The notes: generated by a model from the letters alone, not told the origin. DNA of 64,000 bases from Luteimonas saliphila (GCF_016774335.1 NZ_JAETWA010000014.1:1-64000), one strand, 5' to 3'. Counted from the first letter of the stretch, positions 40,921 through 51,613 are shown. Numbers and translations are program-made.

Positions 40921-41874
40921 ATGAGCAGGCTGTTTCGCGACGTCGACGGCGGGCCGTTGTGCCCCAACGGCAGTGTGGTCTGCATCGGCGCCTTCGACGG
41001 CCTCCACCTGGGCCATCGGGCGCTGGTGCGGCATGCGGTCGAGCGTGCGCGCGTGCTCGGCGTGGCGGCGGTGGCGCTGAGTTTCGAACCGCTGCCGCGC
41101 GAGTTCTTCGCGCCTGGCAATCCGCCGCCGCGGCTGAGCCTGGCGCGGGCGAAGTTCGAGGGCCTGCGCGATCTGGGCGCCGACGTGGTCGGCCTGCTGC
41201 GTTTCGGCGACCGGCTCGCGGCGATGTCGCCGGAGGCGTTCGTCGAGCGGGTGCTGGCGCAGCGGCTGCGGGCGCGCGAGGTGTGGGTGGGCCCCGAATT
41301 CCGTTTCGGCCACCGGCGCGCGGGCGATCTCCATGTGCTGCACCGCGAGGGCCTGCGTCACGGCTTCGTCGCCGGCGAGATCGAACCGTTGCTGCACGAG
41401 GGCGAGCGCGTGTCGAGCACGCGTATTCGCCAGGCCTTGGTGGATGGCGACTTCGACGCCGCCGCCCGCCTGCTCGGCAAGCCCTACGCGATCTCGGGCA
41501 GGGTGGTGCGTGGCCGGCAGCTGGGCCGCACGCTCGGCTATCCCACCGCCAACCTGCGCTTCGGCGGCAAGGTGCCGGCGCTGCGCGGGATCTATGCCAC
41601 GCGCGTCCATGGGGTCGCGGACCTGCCATGGCCGTCGGTGTCGAGTTTCGGCACGCGGCCGACCGTTGGAGGCGTGGAGCCGCTGCTCGAGGCGCACCTG
41701 TTCGATTTCGAGGGCGATCTGTACGGAAGCCGGATCGAGATCGAGTTCGTCGCGCGCCTGCGCGACGAGGAGAAGTACCCAGACCTGCCGACCCTGGTCG
41801 CGCAGATGCACCGCGATGCCGCCCAGGCGCGTCGCCTCCTGCAACAGCACACCCCACGGCGGGCCACTGCGTGA
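40921..41874 (+). CDS. ribF: Bifunctional riboflavin kinase/FAD synthetase
   Basis: This enzyme phosphorylates riboflavin to FMN and adenylylates FMN to FAD. The 317-aa product has an N-terminal nucleotidyltransferase domain ([16 protein letters not shown], with the HxGH motif, and [10 protein letters not shown]) and a C-terminal flavokinase domain ([11 protein letters not shown]). The stop overlaps the ileS GTG start (GTGA), indicating coupling. Confidence 0.95.
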   Translation: MSRLFRDVDGGPLCPNGSVVCIGAFDGLHLGHRALVRHAVERARVLGVAAVALSFEPLPREFFAPGNPPPRLSLARAKFEGLRDLGADVVGLLRFGDRLAAMSPEAFVERVLAQRLRAREVWVGPEFRFGHRRAGDLHVLHREGLRHGFVAGEIEPLLHEGERVSSTRIRQALVDGDFDAAARLLGKPYAISGRVVRGRQLGRTLGYPTANLRFGGKVPALRGIYATRVHGVADLPWPSVSSFGTRPTVGGVEPLLEAHLFDFEGDLYGSRIEIEFVARLRDEEKYPDLPTLVAQMHRDAAQARRLLQQHTPRRATA

Positions 41875-44717
41875 CCGAAACCGACGACAGCCAGCGCTAC
41901 AAGTCCACGATCCTGCTGCCCGCGACGGAATTTCCGATGCGCGGCGACCTGCCCAGGCGCGAGCCGGGCATCCTCGAGCGCTGGGAGAACGAAGGCCTGT
42001 ACGCGCAACTGCGCGAGAACGCGAAGGGTCGTCCGCTGTTCGTGCTGCACGACGGCCCGCCGTATGCCAACGGCGCGATCCACCTCGGCCACGCGGTCAA
42101 CAAGATCCTCAAGGACATCATCGTCAAGTCGAAGTACCTGGCCGGCTTCGACGCGCCCTACGTGCCGGGCTGGGACTGCCACGGCCTGCCGATCGAGATC
42201 GCGATCGAGAAGAAGTGGGGCAAGGTCGGGGTGAAGCTCGACGCGGTCGAGTTCCGGCAGAAGTGCCGCGAGTACGCGCAGTCGCAGATCGAGCTCCAGC
42301 GCAAGGACTTCAAGCGCCTGGGCGTGCTCGGCGACTGGGACAACCCGTACAGGACCTTGGATTTCCGTTTCGAGGCCAACGAGATCCGCGCGCTGGCGAA
42401 GATCGTCGACAACGGGCACCTGACGCGCGGCGTGAAGCCGGTGCACTGGTGCTTCGACTGCGGCTCGGCGCTGGCCGAGGCCGAGATCGAATACGCCGAC
42501 AAGGTCTCGCCGGCGGTCGACGTGGCCTATGTCGCGCGCAGTCCGCAGGCGGTGGCGCGCAGGTTCGGCGTCGAAGTGCCGGAGGACGTCGAGGTCGCGG
42601 TGCCGATCTGGACCACCACGCCGTGGACGCTGCCGGCCTCGCTGGCGATCTCGCTGGGCGGCGAACTCGAGTACGCCTTGGTCGAAGGCCCCGCGCACGG
42701 CGGCAAGCGTCGCTGGCTGGTGCTCGCCGATGCGCTGGCGGACAGCGCGTTGAAGCGCTACGGCGTCGACGGGGTGGTGGTGCTGGGCCGTGCGAAGGGG
42801 GAGCTGCTGGAAGGCCTGCTGTTCGCGCATCCCTTCTACGACGAACGCGACATCCCGATCCTGCTCGGCGACCACGTGTCCGCCGAGGACGGCACCGGCG
42901 CCGTGCATACCGCGCCCGGCCATGGCCAGGAGGACTATGCGGTCGGCAAGCAGTACGGGCTGCTCGAGAAGTACACCGCCGCGCAACTCAACCCGATCGA
43001 TGGTCGCGGTGTCTACCTGCCGTCGACGCCCGCCGCGCACGGCACCGAACTGGCCGGCTTGCACATCTGGAAGGCCAACGACGAGATCGTGGAAGCATTG
43101 CGCAGAGACGGCACGCTGCTGGCGCTGCGCAAGCTCGAACACAGCTATCCGCACTGCTGGCGGCACAAGACGCCGATCGCGTTCCGCGCCACGCCGCAAT
43201 GGTTCATCTCGATGGAGCAGGCGAACCTGCGCGCCGATGCGCTCGAGGCGATCAAGACCGTCGGCTGGTTCCCGCAATGGGGCGAGGCGCGCATCGCCGG
43301 GATGGTCGAAGGACGCCCGGACTGGACGATCTCGCGCCAGCGCACCTGGGGCGTGCCGATCGCGCTGTTCGTGCATCGCGAGACCGGCGAACCGCACCCG
43401 CGCGCGACCGAACTGATGCGTGCGGTGGCCGATCGCGTCGAACGCGAAGGCGTCGACGTCTGGTACACGCTGGATGCCACCGAGCTGCTCGGCAGCGAAG
43501 CGGCCGACTACGACAAGATCACCGACATCCTCGATGTCTGGTTCGACTCCGGCGTGACCCACGAGGCCGTGCTGCTCGAACGCGGGCTCGGCAAGCCGGC
43601 CGACCTGTACCTCGAGGGGTCCGATCAGCACCGCGGCTGGTTCCAGTCCTCGCTGCTGACCGGCGTGGCCATCGACAAGGTCGCACCCTACCGGCAGTGC
43701 CTCACCCATGGGTTCACGGTGGACGAGCATGGCCGCAAGATGTCCAAGTCGCTCGGCAACGGCATCGAGCCGCAGGACATCATGAAGACGCTGGGCGCGG
43801 ACATCCTGCGCCTGTGGATCGCCAGCGCCGACTACAGCAACGAGATGTCGCTGTCGCAGGAGATCCTCAAGCGCAACGCCGACGCCTATCGCCGCTTGCG
43901 CAACACCGCGCGTTTCCTGCTCGGCAACCTGCACGGCTTCGATCCGGTGCGCGACCTGCGCCCGCTGGACGACATGGTCGCGCTGGATCGCTGGATCGTG
44001 CATCGCGCCTGGGAAGTGCAGGAGAAGGTCAAGGCCGCCTACGAACGCTACGATTTCGCCGAGATCGTGCAGGCGCTGCTGAATTTCTGCAGCGTCGACC
44101 TGGGCTCGCTCTACCTCGACGTGACCAAGGATCGCCTGTACACGATGCGCGAGGATTCGCGCGGGCGGCGCAGCGCGCAGAGCGCGATGTATCGCATCGC
44201 CGAGGCCTTGACGCGCTGGATCGCGCCCGTGCTCAGCTTCACGGCGGACGAGATGTGGAGCTATCTGCCGGGCGAGCGCGCAGCGAACGTGCTGTTCGCG
44301 ACCTGGTACGACGGCCTGGCGCCGTTGCCGGCCGAGGCGCCACTGGGCGCGAACGATTTCGACCGGCTGCTTGAACTGCGCGAGCAGGTCGCCAAGGTGC
44401 TCGAGCCGATGCGCGCCAGCGGCGAGATCGGCGCGGCGCTCGAGGCGGAGATCGAACTGCATGCCGGCACGGCCGACCATATCCGCGTCGCGCCGCTGGT
44501 CGACGAACTGCGCTTCCTGCTGATCAGCGGCGACGTCACGGTGGTGCCGTTCGATGGCCGGGAGTCGCGCATCGTGGCCACGCCGACGAAGAAGACCAAG
44601 TGCGTGCGTTGCTGGCACCATCGCGCCGATGTCGGCCGCCATGCGGCGCATCCGCAGCTGTGCGGACGCTGCGTGTCGAACGTCGAGGGTCCGGGCGAGG
44701 ACAGGCAGTGGTTCTAG
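41871..44717 (+). CDS. ileS: Isoleucyl-tRNA synthetase
   Basis: This class I synthetase charges tRNA-Ile. The 948-aa product has the HIGH motif as HLGH (71-74), an editing domain, KMSKS (623-627) and a C-terminal zinc site with C911, C914, C931 and C934, as in bacterial type-1 IleRS. It starts at GTG overlapping the ribF stop. The first residues, [16 protein letters not shown], match family N-termini, which supports this start. Confidence 0.97.
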   Translation: MTETDDSQRYKSTILLPATEFPMRGDLPRREPGILERWENEGLYAQLRENAKGRPLFVLHDGPPYANGAIHLGHAVNKILKDIIVKSKYLAGFDAPYVPGWDCHGLPIEIAIEKKWGKVGVKLDAVEFRQKCREYAQSQIELQRKDFKRLGVLGDWDNPYRTLDFRFEANEIRALAKIVDNGHLTRGVKPVHWCFDCGSALAEAEIEYADKVSPAVDVAYVARSPQAVARRFGVEVPEDVEVAVPIWTTTPWTLPASLAISLGGELEYALVEGPAHGGKRRWLVLADALADSALKRYGVDGVVVLGRAKGELLEGLLFAHPFYDERDIPILLGDHVSAEDGTGAVHTAPGHGQEDYAVGKQYGLLEKYTAAQLNPIDGRGVYLPSTPAAHGTELAGLHIWKANDEIVEALRRDGTLLALRKLEHSYPHCWRHKTPIAFRATPQWFISMEQANLRADALEAIKTVGWFPQWGEARIAGMVEGRPDWTISRQRTWGVPIALFVHRETGEPHPRATELMRAVADRVEREGVDVWYTLDATELLGSEAADYDKITDILDVWFDSGVTHEAVLLERGLGKPADLYLEGSDQHRGWFQSSLLTGVAIDKVAPYRQCLTHGFTVDEHGRKMSKSLGNGIEPQDIMKTLGADILRLWIASADYSNEMSLSQEILKRNADAYRRLRNTARFLLGNLHGFDPVRDLRPLDDMVALDRWIVHRAWEVQEKVKAAYERYDFAEIVQALLNFCSVDLGSLYLDVTKDRLYTMREDSRGRRSAQSAMYRIAEALTRWIAPVLSFTADEMWSYLPGERAANVLFATWYDGLAPLPAEAPLGANDFDRLLELREQVAKVLEPMRASGEIGAALEAEIELHAGTADHIRVAPLVDELRFLLISGDVTVVPFDGRESRIVATPTKKTKCVRCWHHRADVGRHAAHPQLCGRCVSNVEGPGEDRQWF

Positions 44718-44796
44718 CGCAGCAGGACGAGCCGGGCCGACGGCCCGCGGCAATGGCGACGGTTCGCGCCGGTGTGCGCTCCCGCAGGACATCGAC

Positions 44797-45300
44797 ATGA
44801 CCTCTCCCAAACCCAATGCGCTGGTGTGGCTGTTCGTCTCCGCGCTCGTCATCGCGCTCGACCAGCTGAGCAAGTGGTGGGTGCTCACCAGCCTGCCCGA
44901 GTACACCCCGGTCCCGGTGATCGAGGGTTTCTGGAACTGGTACCGCACCTACAACACCGGCGCCGCGTTCAGTTTCCTCGCCGGGGGCGGTGGCTGGCAG
45001 AAGTGGTTCTTCACCGTGCTCGCGGTCGGCATCAGCGGCCTGCTGGCGTTCTGGCTGTCGCGGACGCCGCGCGGCGACTGGCGCACGGCGCTGCCGTTCG
45101 CCCTGGTGATCGGCGGCGCGCTGGGCAACATCATCGACCGCCAAGTGCATGGGCACGTGGTCGACTTCATCCAGTGGTACTGGAACGACTACTACTGGCC
45201 GGCGTTCAACATCGCGGACTGCGCGGTGGTGGGTGGGGCGATCGGAATCGCATTGTTCGGCGTTCTCGGCGCCAGGGGCGACCCGACACGGGGCTCGTAA
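44797..45300 (+). CDS. lspA: Lipoprotein signal peptidase
   Basis: LspA is an aspartyl protease of the inner membrane that cleaves prolipoprotein signal peptides. The 167-aa product has four predicted transmembrane helices and catalytic D123 (HGHVVDFI) and D141 (FNIADCAVV). AGGAC precedes the ATG. The longer in-frame upstream sequence overlaps ileS and is not coding. It is normally followed by ispH; here an iron operon intervenes. Confidence 0.95.
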   Translation: MTSPKPNALVWLFVSALVIALDQLSKWWVLTSLPEYTPVPVIEGFWNWYRTYNTGAAFSFLAGGGGWQKWFFTVLAVGISGLLAFWLSRTPRGDWRTALPFALVIGGALGNIIDRQVHGHVVDFIQWYWNDYYWPAFNIADCAVVGGAIGIALFGVLGARGDPTRGS

Positions 45301-45316
45301 ACGAAAGGGGATGCAT

Positions 45317-45345
45317 TTGCAGGCGCTAATGAATCTCATTACGCT
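45317..45345 (+). promoter_or_regulatory. Promoter with Fur-box-like operator
   Basis: A -35 TTGCAG (45317-45322) and a -10-like TACGCT (45340-45345) are 17 nt apart. The spacer and -10 hold the perfect palindrome TAATGA-ATC-TCATTA (45327-45341), which matches both halves of the Fur consensus core. Binding there would occlude polymerase, so iron repression of the downstream receptor operon is likely. Confidence 0.7.
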
Positions 45346-45401
45346 ATTGCATCCCGGCGGCGCATGCCGCCGGTCCCCACGTCAATCCGAGATCGACCCG
45401 C

Positions 45402-47597
45402 ATGTCCCAGCCTTCCTATCGGGTGCGCACCCGCGCGCCCAGCGGCCGCCAGCTGCTGTCCCTGGCCTGCGCCCTGGCGCTCACCACCGGCGCTGTCCCG
45501 GCCCTGGCCGCCGGCGAGGCCGGCGTCGCGACCGACGACAGCGTGGCCGTCGATGCCGTGCTCGCCGATCCGACGACCCTGGACCGGGTCGAGGTCAAGG
45601 GCACCCGCGAGGCCGGCTACGTCGCCCCGGCCTCCAGCGCCGGCACCGGCCTGGTGCTGACCCCCCGCGAGACCCCCCAGTCGGTCAGCGTCCTGACCCG
45701 CGACCAGCTCGACGACTTCGGCCTGGACAACCTCAACGACGCGCTGGAGTCGACCACCGGGATCGTCGTCGAGCGGGTCGAGACCAGCCGCACCTACTAC
45801 ACCGCGCGCGGCTTCGACATCACCAACTTCCAGTTCGACGGGCTCGGCGTGCCTCTGCCCTACGGCATCCAGAACGGCGACGTCGATACCGCCATGTTCG
45901 ACCGCATCGAAGTGCTGCGCGGCGCCAACGGCCTGATGTCGGGCACCGGCAACCCGTCGGCCACGGTCAATTTCGTGCGCAAGCGCCCGGGCGAGGCCTT
46001 TGAAGGCGCGGCGCACGCGACCTTCGGCAGCTGGGACCGCCGTCGCGTCGACGCCGACCTCTCCGGCCCGCTGGGCAGCGGCGTGGTCCGCGGGCGCGTG
46101 GTCGGTGCGTACGAGGACGGCGACAGCTACCTCGACCGCTATTCACTCGAGAAGTCCGTTGTCTACGGCGTGCTCGAGGCTGACCTGGGCGACGACACCC
46201 TGCTCACCGCCGGCATCTCGCGCCAGGACAACAACGCCGATAGCCCGCTGTGGGGCGCGCTGCCGCTGTATTACAGCGATGGTTCGCCAACGGACTACGG
46301 CCGCGGCACCAGCACCGCCGCCGACTGGTCCCACTGGGATACCCGCGACACGCGCGCCTTCGCCGGCATCAGCCATGCCTTCGGCAACGGCTGGGTGCTG
46401 CGCGGCGAGGTGAACCACCACGAGAAGGTGGAAGATGCGGAAATCTTCTTCGTTACCGGCGTGCCGGATCGCGAAACCGGGCTCGGCCTGTTCTCGTATC
46501 CATCCGCTTATGACAACACGGTGCGCTCGACCTACGCCGACGTCCGTGCCAGTGGTCCATTGCAGCTCGGCGGCCGTCGCCACGAGCTGGTGTTCGGCGC
46601 CAGCTGGGCGGAGACCGGTGTCCGGGAACGCTCGCTTTACAGCAGCGACCTGGGCACCGCGTTGCCGCCGCTGGAACAGTTCGGCGGGCGCTATCCTAGG
46701 CCGGTCTGGCTGCCCGGCTCGGAGGCCACAAGCTCCGACTTCGACTTCCGCCGCGATTCGGTATACGCGAACGCCCGCTGGGATCTTGCCGAGGATCTCA
46801 AGCTGATCACCGGCGCCAACCATTCCAGAGTACGGATGGACGGCATGGGCTACGGCACCCCGAAATCGTCCGATGCCTCGAAGACCACGCCCTTCGTCGG
46901 CACGGTGTGGGACTTCGCGCCTGCCTACGCGCTGTACGCGGCCTACGGCGGCATCTTCGCCCAGCAGACCGAGCTCGACGAGAGCGGCTCGCCGCTGGAT
47001 CCGATCGAGGGGCGCAACGTCGAAGCCGGCATCAAGGGCGAGTGGTTCGATGGACGGCTGAACGCCTCGGCATCCGCGTTCCGCGTTCGCCAGGACAATC
47101 TGGCGCTCTACCTGGGTTTCAACCAAGAGACCGGCGATTCGATCTACACCGGCCAGGATGCGCGCTCCGAAGGCATCGAACTGGAAGTCGCTGGCGAACT
47201 CGGCGACACCTGGTCGCTGTCTGCGGGATGGACCCGGCTCGACATTGAGGACGCGCAGGGCAACGAAGCCCGCACCTACGTGCCGCGTTCGGTGCTGCGC
47301 GCCTCGGCCGTTGCCCGCATCTCGGCGGTCCCCGGATTGCGGCTCGGCGGCTCGTTGCGCTGGCAGGACGACATCCATCGCGATGCCTTCTTGGCTGATG
47401 GCTCGGCGATCGAGATCCGCCAGGACAGCTACGCTGTGCTCGGCCTGATGGCGGGGTACCGGGCCGGCAACGGCTGGGAGGCGACCCTGAACCTCGACAA
47501 CCTCACCGACGAGAAATACATCGCCAGCCTGTACTGGGAACAGGGCTACTACGCCTCGCCGCGCAGTGCGTCGCTGACCATCGGCTACCGGTTCTGA
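45402..47597 (+). CDS. TonB-dependent siderophore receptor
   Basis: This outer-membrane receptor imports a ferric siderophore using TonB-ExbB-ExbD energy. The 731-aa product has a signal peptide (about 1-37, ending PALAA), a TonB-box-like LDRVEVKG near residue 62, a plug domain (RETPQSVSVLTRDQLDDFGL; FDRIEVLRGANGLMSGTGNPSATVN, in parts) and a barrel ending in GYRF with a terminal Phe. There is no N-terminal signalling domain, so no sigma/anti-sigma pair is expected. It resembles the FhuE/FpvA group; the actual siderophore is unknown. Confidence 0.9.
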   Translation: MSQPSYRVRTRAPSGRQLLSLACALALTTGAVPALAAGEAGVATDDSVAVDAVLADPTTLDRVEVKGTREAGYVAPASSAGTGLVLTPRETPQSVSVLTRDQLDDFGLDNLNDALESTTGIVVERVETSRTYYTARGFDITNFQFDGLGVPLPYGIQNGDVDTAMFDRIEVLRGANGLMSGTGNPSATVNFVRKRPGEAFEGAAHATFGSWDRRRVDADLSGPLGSGVVRGRVVGAYEDGDSYLDRYSLEKSVVYGVLEADLGDDTLLTAGISRQDNNADSPLWGALPLYYSDGSPTDYGRGTSTAADWSHWDTRDTRAFAGISHAFGNGWVLRGEVNHHEKVEDAEIFFVTGVPDRETGLGLFSYPSAYDNTVRSTYADVRASGPLQLGGRRHELVFGASWAETGVRERSLYSSDLGTALPPLEQFGGRYPRPVWLPGSEATSSDFDFRRDSVYANARWDLAEDLKLITGANHSRVRMDGMGYGTPKSSDASKTTPFVGTVWDFAPAYALYAAYGGIFAQQTELDESGSPLDPIEGRNVEAGIKGEWFDGRLNASASAFRVRQDNLALYLGFNQETGDSIYTGQDARSEGIELEVAGELGDTWSLSAGWTRLDIEDAQGNEARTYVPRSVLRASAVARISAVPGLRLGGSLRWQDDIHRDAFLADGSAIEIRQDSYAVLGLMAGYRAGNGWEATLNLDNLTDEKYIASLYWEQGYYASPRSASLTIGYRF

Positions 47598-47652
47598 TCG
47601 GGGCGGGCCCGAATCAGCGCGCGCGTTGCAGCGCACGGACACAGGAAACACC

Positions 47653-47985
47653 ATGACGACCCAGGCCGCGACCCAGGCATCCCCGAAACCTCCGTCCACC
47701 CGCTGGCGCCATGCCGGCGAGGTGCTCCTGCGCACGCTGGCCGCCGTGTTCGGCGGCTACTTCCTCGCCCACGCGTTTTCTGCGCTGTCGGCGTCGGTGC
47801 TGCCGTTCGCGCGGCCCGACCGCGTGGTGGCCGGCGCGCTGCTCGCGTTCCCGGTCTGGTGCGCGGCCGCGGTGTACGCGTTCGGCGCGCGCGACTGGAA
47901 GCGCGCCGTCGGGATCCCGCTGGTGCTGGCGCTGGCCATGCTCGGCCTGGCGGCGTTGCTCGCGGAACAGGCGGTGCGTCCATGA
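47653..47985 (+). CDS. DUF3649-type small membrane protein
   Basis: This 110-aa protein has three predicted transmembrane helices (about 25-45, 57-75 and 85-104). Its sequence and position between a siderophore receptor and a PepSY protein fit the DUF3649 family, whose function is not established. AGGAA precedes the ATG. It lies 55 nt after the receptor gene and 25 nt before the PepSY gene. Confidence 0.75.
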   Translation: MTTQAATQASPKPPSTRWRHAGEVLLRTLAAVFGGYFLAHAFSALSASVLPFARPDRVVAGALLAFPVWCAAAVYAFGARDWKRAVGIPLVLALAMLGLAALLAEQAVRP

Positions 47986-48010
47986 ATCCGGTCGGGCGGA
48001 GGCGTAGCCG

Positions 48011-49570
48011 ATGAAGAACTCGCTGCGCCAGGCGATGGCCTGGCTCCACACCTGGTCGGGCCTGCTCGCGGGCTGGCTGCTGTTCGTGATCTTCGTCGGC
48101 GGCACGATCGCGTGCTTCGACCGCGAGCTCGACGACTGGGCGCGACCATCGCTGCATGATCTGTCCGGCCCGCAGCCGACCCGATTCGACGCCGCGTTCG
48201 CGCGCGTGCGCGAACAGGCGCCCGATGCGCACGTGTGGTGGGCGCACGTGTCGGGCGAACGCAAGCGCGGCATGGAGGCGTTCTGGTTCAACGACGACGG
48301 CAGCCAGGGCCACGTGCTGCTCGATCCGCGCGACGGCGGCGAAATTCCCGCCTCCGGCCCCGGCCAGTTCTTCTTCGAACTGCATTACGACCTGCATGCG
48401 GGTCTGTGGGGCATGTATCTCGTCGGTTTCACCGGAATGCTGATGATGGTGGCGCTGGTCGCGGGCGTGATCACCCACAAGAAGATCTTCAAGGACTTCT
48501 TCATGCTGCGCTGGCGCGGCGGCGGCCAGCGCGCCTGGCTCGACGGCCACAACCTGGCCGGTGTGCTGGGCCTGCCGTTCCACCTGATGATCGCGTACAC
48601 GGGCGTTGCGATCTTCGCCGCCAGCTACATCTTCGGCGGCACCCAGGCCGCGTACGGCGGCGATGTCGAGAAGTTCTACGAGGAAGCCGGCGGCTTCTAC
48701 GAGCGGCCCGAGATCGGCATGCCGCTGCAGTCGCTGCATTCGGTCGACGCCCTGGTTGCGGATGCGCAGCGGCGCATGGGCGTGCCGGTCGACTGGGCCT
48801 CGATCCACCATCCGGCCGACGCCAGCGCCATGATTTCCTTCGGTACCGAGCATTCGCGCCGGGTCGCCTGGGACATGCAGCAGGTGCATTACGACGCCGC
48901 CACCGGCGCGTTCGTGCACCAGTCGACGCCGGCGACCGCCGGCTACGACACCTACGCCTTCCTCGGCGGCCTGCACATGGCCCAGTTCGGCGGTGCGCCG
49001 CTGCGCTGGCTGTACTTCATGCTCGGCCTGTCGGGCTGCGTGATGCTGGCCACCGGCATGCAGGTGTGGGTACGCAAGCGCGAGCAGCGCGTGGCCGCGG
49101 CTGGCGCGATCAGCGGCTACGGGCTGGTGCGCGCGCTGAACGTGGGCGTCGTCGCCGGCATGCCGTTCGCCTGCGCGGCGATGCTGGTGGCCAACCGAAT
49201 GCTCCCGGTATCGCTCGCCGACCGCGCGGGCGCGGAAGTCACGGTGTTCTGTGCCGCCTGGATCACGGCCGCGGCGTGGGGGGCGGTGCGCGAACGTTAC
49301 GGGCGTGGATGGCGCGACCTGTTCGCCGCGACCGCGGTGGCGATGGCCGCGATCCCCCTTGCCAGTTTCGCCACCGCGCCGCACAGCCACCTGATCGCCA
49401 CCGTGGCGCGCGGCGAGTGGACGCTGGCCGCGGTCGATCTGGTGGCGGTCGGGTTCGCGCTCGCATTCGCCGCGCTGGCACGGCAGGCGCAGAAGGCCCG
49501 GGTCGCGATGCCGACCACGAAGGCGTCCACCGCGGCGCGCGGCGGCGTGGCCACCCATGGAGGCGCCTGA
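48011..49570 (+). CDS. PepSY-associated TM protein, likely ferrisiderophore reductase
   Basis: This 519-aa inner-membrane protein begins with the typical PepSY_TM start (AWLHTWSGLLAGWLLFVIFVGG, in overlapping parts) and has further paired helices with conserved histidines (HYDLHAGLWGMY, DGHNLAGVLGLPFHLMI). A periplasmic PepSY-like region lies between. Related proteins such as Pseudomonas FpvG reduce ferric siderophores at the inner membrane; that role is inferred here from the operon. GGAGG 8 nt upstream fixes the start. The last residues overlap the next gene's Shine-Dalgarno. Confidence 0.85.
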   Translation: MKNSLRQAMAWLHTWSGLLAGWLLFVIFVGGTIACFDRELDDWARPSLHDLSGPQPTRFDAAFARVREQAPDAHVWWAHVSGERKRGMEAFWFNDDGSQGHVLLDPRDGGEIPASGPGQFFFELHYDLHAGLWGMYLVGFTGMLMMVALVAGVITHKKIFKDFFMLRWRGGGQRAWLDGHNLAGVLGLPFHLMIAYTGVAIFAASYIFGGTQAAYGGDVEKFYEEAGGFYERPEIGMPLQSLHSVDALVADAQRRMGVPVDWASIHHPADASAMISFGTEHSRRVAWDMQQVHYDAATGAFVHQSTPATAGYDTYAFLGGLHMAQFGGAPLRWLYFMLGLSGCVMLATGMQVWVRKREQRVAAAGAISGYGLVRALNVGVVAGMPFACAAMLVANRMLPVSLADRAGAEVTVFCAAWITAAAWGAVRERYGRGWRDLFAATAVAMAAIPLASFATAPHSHLIATVARGEWTLAAVDLVAVGFALAFAALARQAQKARVAMPTTKASTAARGGVATHGGA

Positions 49571-49571
49571 G

Positions 49572-49844
49572 ATGGTCGCGATCGGAACCGTGCTGATTTT
49601 CGCCGGCTGGTGGTTGCTGGCGGTCGCGATGGCACCACGCACCGGCTCACCCTCGCGGCGCCGCGCGCTGCGACTCGGGGGCGGCGCGGCGTTCGTCGCG
49701 AGCCTGGCCAGTTACATCGTCGCGATCGGGGTCGAGCAGGGGCCGGTGTTCTGGACCGCGGTGCTGATGCTCGGCGCGCTCGCGGTGGCGCTGCTGCGCG
49801 CGATTGCGGGCGTCGACGGCGGCGCCGGTCGTGGACGCCGCTGA
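49572..49844 (+). CDS. DUF3325-type small membrane protein
   Basis: This 90-aa protein has three hydrophobic helices (about 3-20, 36-55 and 58-77) and a basic, Gly-rich tail. It fits the DUF3325 family that closes this type of iron-uptake operon. The ATG lies 1 nt after the PepSY stop and 8 nt after GGAGG, which decides against an ATG 15 nt upstream. Its function is unknown. Confidence 0.75.
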   Translation: MVAIGTVLIFAGWWLLAVAMAPRTGSPSRRRALRLGGGAAFVASLASYIVAIGVEQGPVFWTAVLMLGALAVALLRAIAGVDGGAGRGRR

Positions 49845-49932
49845 CGCCGCTGGCGGGTCGACCGGGCAGGACGACGCTGGCGCAGGCGCATGCCGCGACG
49901 CCGCGTTCCACCGGCATTGCCCGCCGGAGCGC

Positions 49933-49938
49933 TAGAAT
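49933..49938 (+). promoter_or_regulatory. Candidate -10 abutting the ispH start
   Basis: TAGAAT ends only 7 nt before the ispH ATG, the same hexamer used before rpsM and tRNA-Thr. No matching -35 is evident. If used, the mRNA would begin at or next to the start codon (leaderless). Confidence 0.4.
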
Positions 49939-49945
49939 GCGCGCC

Positions 49946-50896
49946 ATGGACATCGTCCTGGCCAATCCCCGCGGCTTCTGCGCCGGCGTCGACCGCGCGA
50001 TCGAGATCGTCAAGCGCGCCATCGAGACGCTGGGCGCGCCGATCTACGTGCGCCACGAAGTGGTGCACAACCGCTTCGTGGTCGAAGACCTGAAGCGGCG
50101 CGGCGCGATCTTCGTCGAGGAGCTCGACGAGGTGCCGGATGGCAACACGGTGATCTTCAGTGCGCACGGGGTGTCGAAGGCCGTGCGGGACGAGGCGGCG
50201 CGGCGCGGGCTCAAGGTGTTCGACGCGACGTGCCCGCTGGTGACCAAGGTGCATTTCGAGGTCGCCCGGCATTGCCGTGCAGGACGCGACGTGGTGCTGA
50301 TCGGCCACGCCGGGCATCCCGAGGTCGAGGGCACGATGGGGCAGTGGAGCGCCGAACGCGGCAGCGGCCGGATCTATCTGGTCGAGGACCTCGAGGACGT
50401 CGCCTGGCTCGATCCGGGCCAGCCCATGAACATGGCCTACACCACCCAGACCACGCTGTCGGTGGACGACACCCGCGACATCATCGCCGCGCTGCGCGCG
50501 CGCTTCCCCGCGATCCAGGGGCCGAAGCACGACGACATCTGCTACGCCACCCAGAACCGCCAGGATGCGGTGCGCGAACTCGCGCAGCAGTGCGACCTGG
50601 TGCTGGTGGTCGGCTCGCCGAACAGCTCCAACTCCAACCGCCTGCGCGAGCTGGCCGAGCGCGACGGCGTGGAGGCCTACCTGATCGACGGCGCCGCGGA
50701 GATCGATCCGGACTGGATCGTCGGCCGCCGCCATGTCGGCGTCACCGCCGGCGCTTCCGCGCCGGACGTGCTGGTGCAGGGCGTACTGACGCGCCTGCGC
50801 GAGCTCGGCGCCGGCCCCGTGCGCGAGCTGCACGGAGAACCGGAGAGCATGGTGTTCGCGCTGCCCAAGGAACTGCGGCTGCAGCTGCTCGACTGA
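49946..50896 (+). CDS. ispH: 4-hydroxy-3-methylbut-2-enyl diphosphate reductase
   Basis: This is the last enzyme of the MEP pathway; it forms IPP and DMAPP. The 316-aa product holds the three [4Fe-4S] ligands C12, C96 and C199, plus H41, H124 and E126, at essentially E. coli spacing. The ATG at [15 protein letters not shown] matches the family; another in-frame ATG lies 9 nt upstream. No Shine-Dalgarno is seen. It is separated from lspA by the iron operon. Confidence 0.96.
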   Translation: MDIVLANPRGFCAGVDRAIEIVKRAIETLGAPIYVRHEVVHNRFVVEDLKRRGAIFVEELDEVPDGNTVIFSAHGVSKAVRDEAARRGLKVFDATCPLVTKVHFEVARHCRAGRDVVLIGHAGHPEVEGTMGQWSAERGSGRIYLVEDLEDVAWLDPGQPMNMAYTTQTTLSVDDTRDIIAALRARFPAIQGPKHDDICYATQNRQDAVRELAQQCDLVLVVGSPNSSNSNRLRELAERDGVEAYLIDGAAEIDPDWIVGRRHVGVTAGASAPDVLVQGVLTRLRELGAGPVRELHGEPESMVFALPKELRLQLLD

Positions 50897-51095
50897 GCGC
50901 AGGCATGGCACGTCCCCCTGCGCAAGCCGCACGGACGCGACGCGGGCGCAGCGCCCGCCACCGCGCGAGGCGGCGGTGGCGGGACCGGCGACCCGATCGC
51001 CCAGCGGCTGAGGCGGCCTGCGCGGCCGCTGTCGGATGACATCACCAGCGGCGCCAGCGGCGTGCCGCGCGATGCCGGTTCGGATCGGACCCGCT

Positions 51096-51314
51096 CTACG
51101 TAGCCGGTCGACGATGGATACGCGGGCCGGCCGGCGTCTCGGCCGCGTCCGATGCCTGCGGCGCATCCGTCGCAGCCGGTTCGGGCGAAGGCGAATCCTG
51201 CGGCGGCGCGGATGATTCGCGCGCTTCGCGCTTGCGCGCGTCCTTCGCGTCCTGCTTCTTCTTCTTGGCCAGCTCGCGCTGGCGCTTTTCGAACGAGTAG
51301 TTGGGCTTTGCCAA
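51096..51314 (-). CDS. Small Lys-rich conserved hypothetical protein
   Basis: This 72-aa protein begins (M)AKPNYSFEKRQRELAKKKK and has a basic helical first half and a Pro/Ala-rich second half ending HRRPAT. I recall this N-terminus in other xanthomonad proteins of unknown function. Translation starts at TTG, with a strong AGGAGG 6 nt upstream. It is the last gene of a compact minus-strand run (52589 to 51096). It may bind nucleic acid, judging by charge only. The 199-nt gap on its left shows no gene. Confidence 0.75.
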   Translation of the reverse strand: MAKPNYSFEKRQRELAKKKKQDAKDARKREARESSAPPQDSPSPEPAATDAPQASDAAETPAGPRIHRRPAT

Positions 51315-51332
51315 GTGGGTCCTCCTGGGATC

Positions 51333-51602
51333 TCAGCGGTTGGGTTTGGCAGGCGCGACCGGCGCCGCCGCGGGTGAGGCGTCACCGGCCTCGGGATCGA
51401 TCTTCTTCAGCGAACGCGTGGTGCCCAGCACCTCGATGTGCCCGCCCGACTCGTGGAAGGCCTCCAGGTCGTCGGCGATCCGCTCGCTGGTGAGGGCGGG
51501 GCGCTTCTTGCTGTCGCGCTGCGAGAACAGGTGGGTCGTCCTGGACGGCGCGATCGGGGAGGGCGCGGCGCCCGGCGCCTTTGCCTTGGTGCTACGTGGC
51601 AT
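51333..51602 (-). CDS. Small conserved hypothetical protein
   Basis: This 89-aa protein begins MPRSTKAKAPGAAPSPIAPS, then has TTHLFSQRDSKKRPALTSER and a short helix-strand core HIEVLGTTRSLKKI. No known domain is recognised and no membrane segment is present. GGAGA 4 nt before the ATG supports the start. It is 18 nt from the next gene and 11 nt from the previous one in the same operon. Confidence 0.72.
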   Translation of the reverse strand: MPRSTKAKAPGAAPSPIAPSRTTHLFSQRDSKKRPALTSERIADDLEAFHESGGHIEVLGTTRSLKKIDPEAGDASPAAAPVAPAKPNR

Positions 51603-51613
51603 GTTGTCTCCGG

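Noticed and set aside
41333..44374. Plus-strand frame of over 1000 codons overlapping ribF and ileS
   Set aside because: The overlapping genes have complete family motifs in their own frames. This frame is low-complexity Arg/Ala-rich.
41592..44948. Minus-strand frame of over 1100 codons opposite ileS
   Set aside because: It is the antisense shadow of ribF/ileS/lspA; the composition is His/Asp/Val/Arg-rich with no motif and no ribosome binding site.
45402..47597. Receptor with N-terminal signalling domain and sigma/anti-sigma pair
   Set aside because: The plug starts soon after the signal peptide, leaving no room for the signalling domain, and no ECF sigma factor gene is adjacent.
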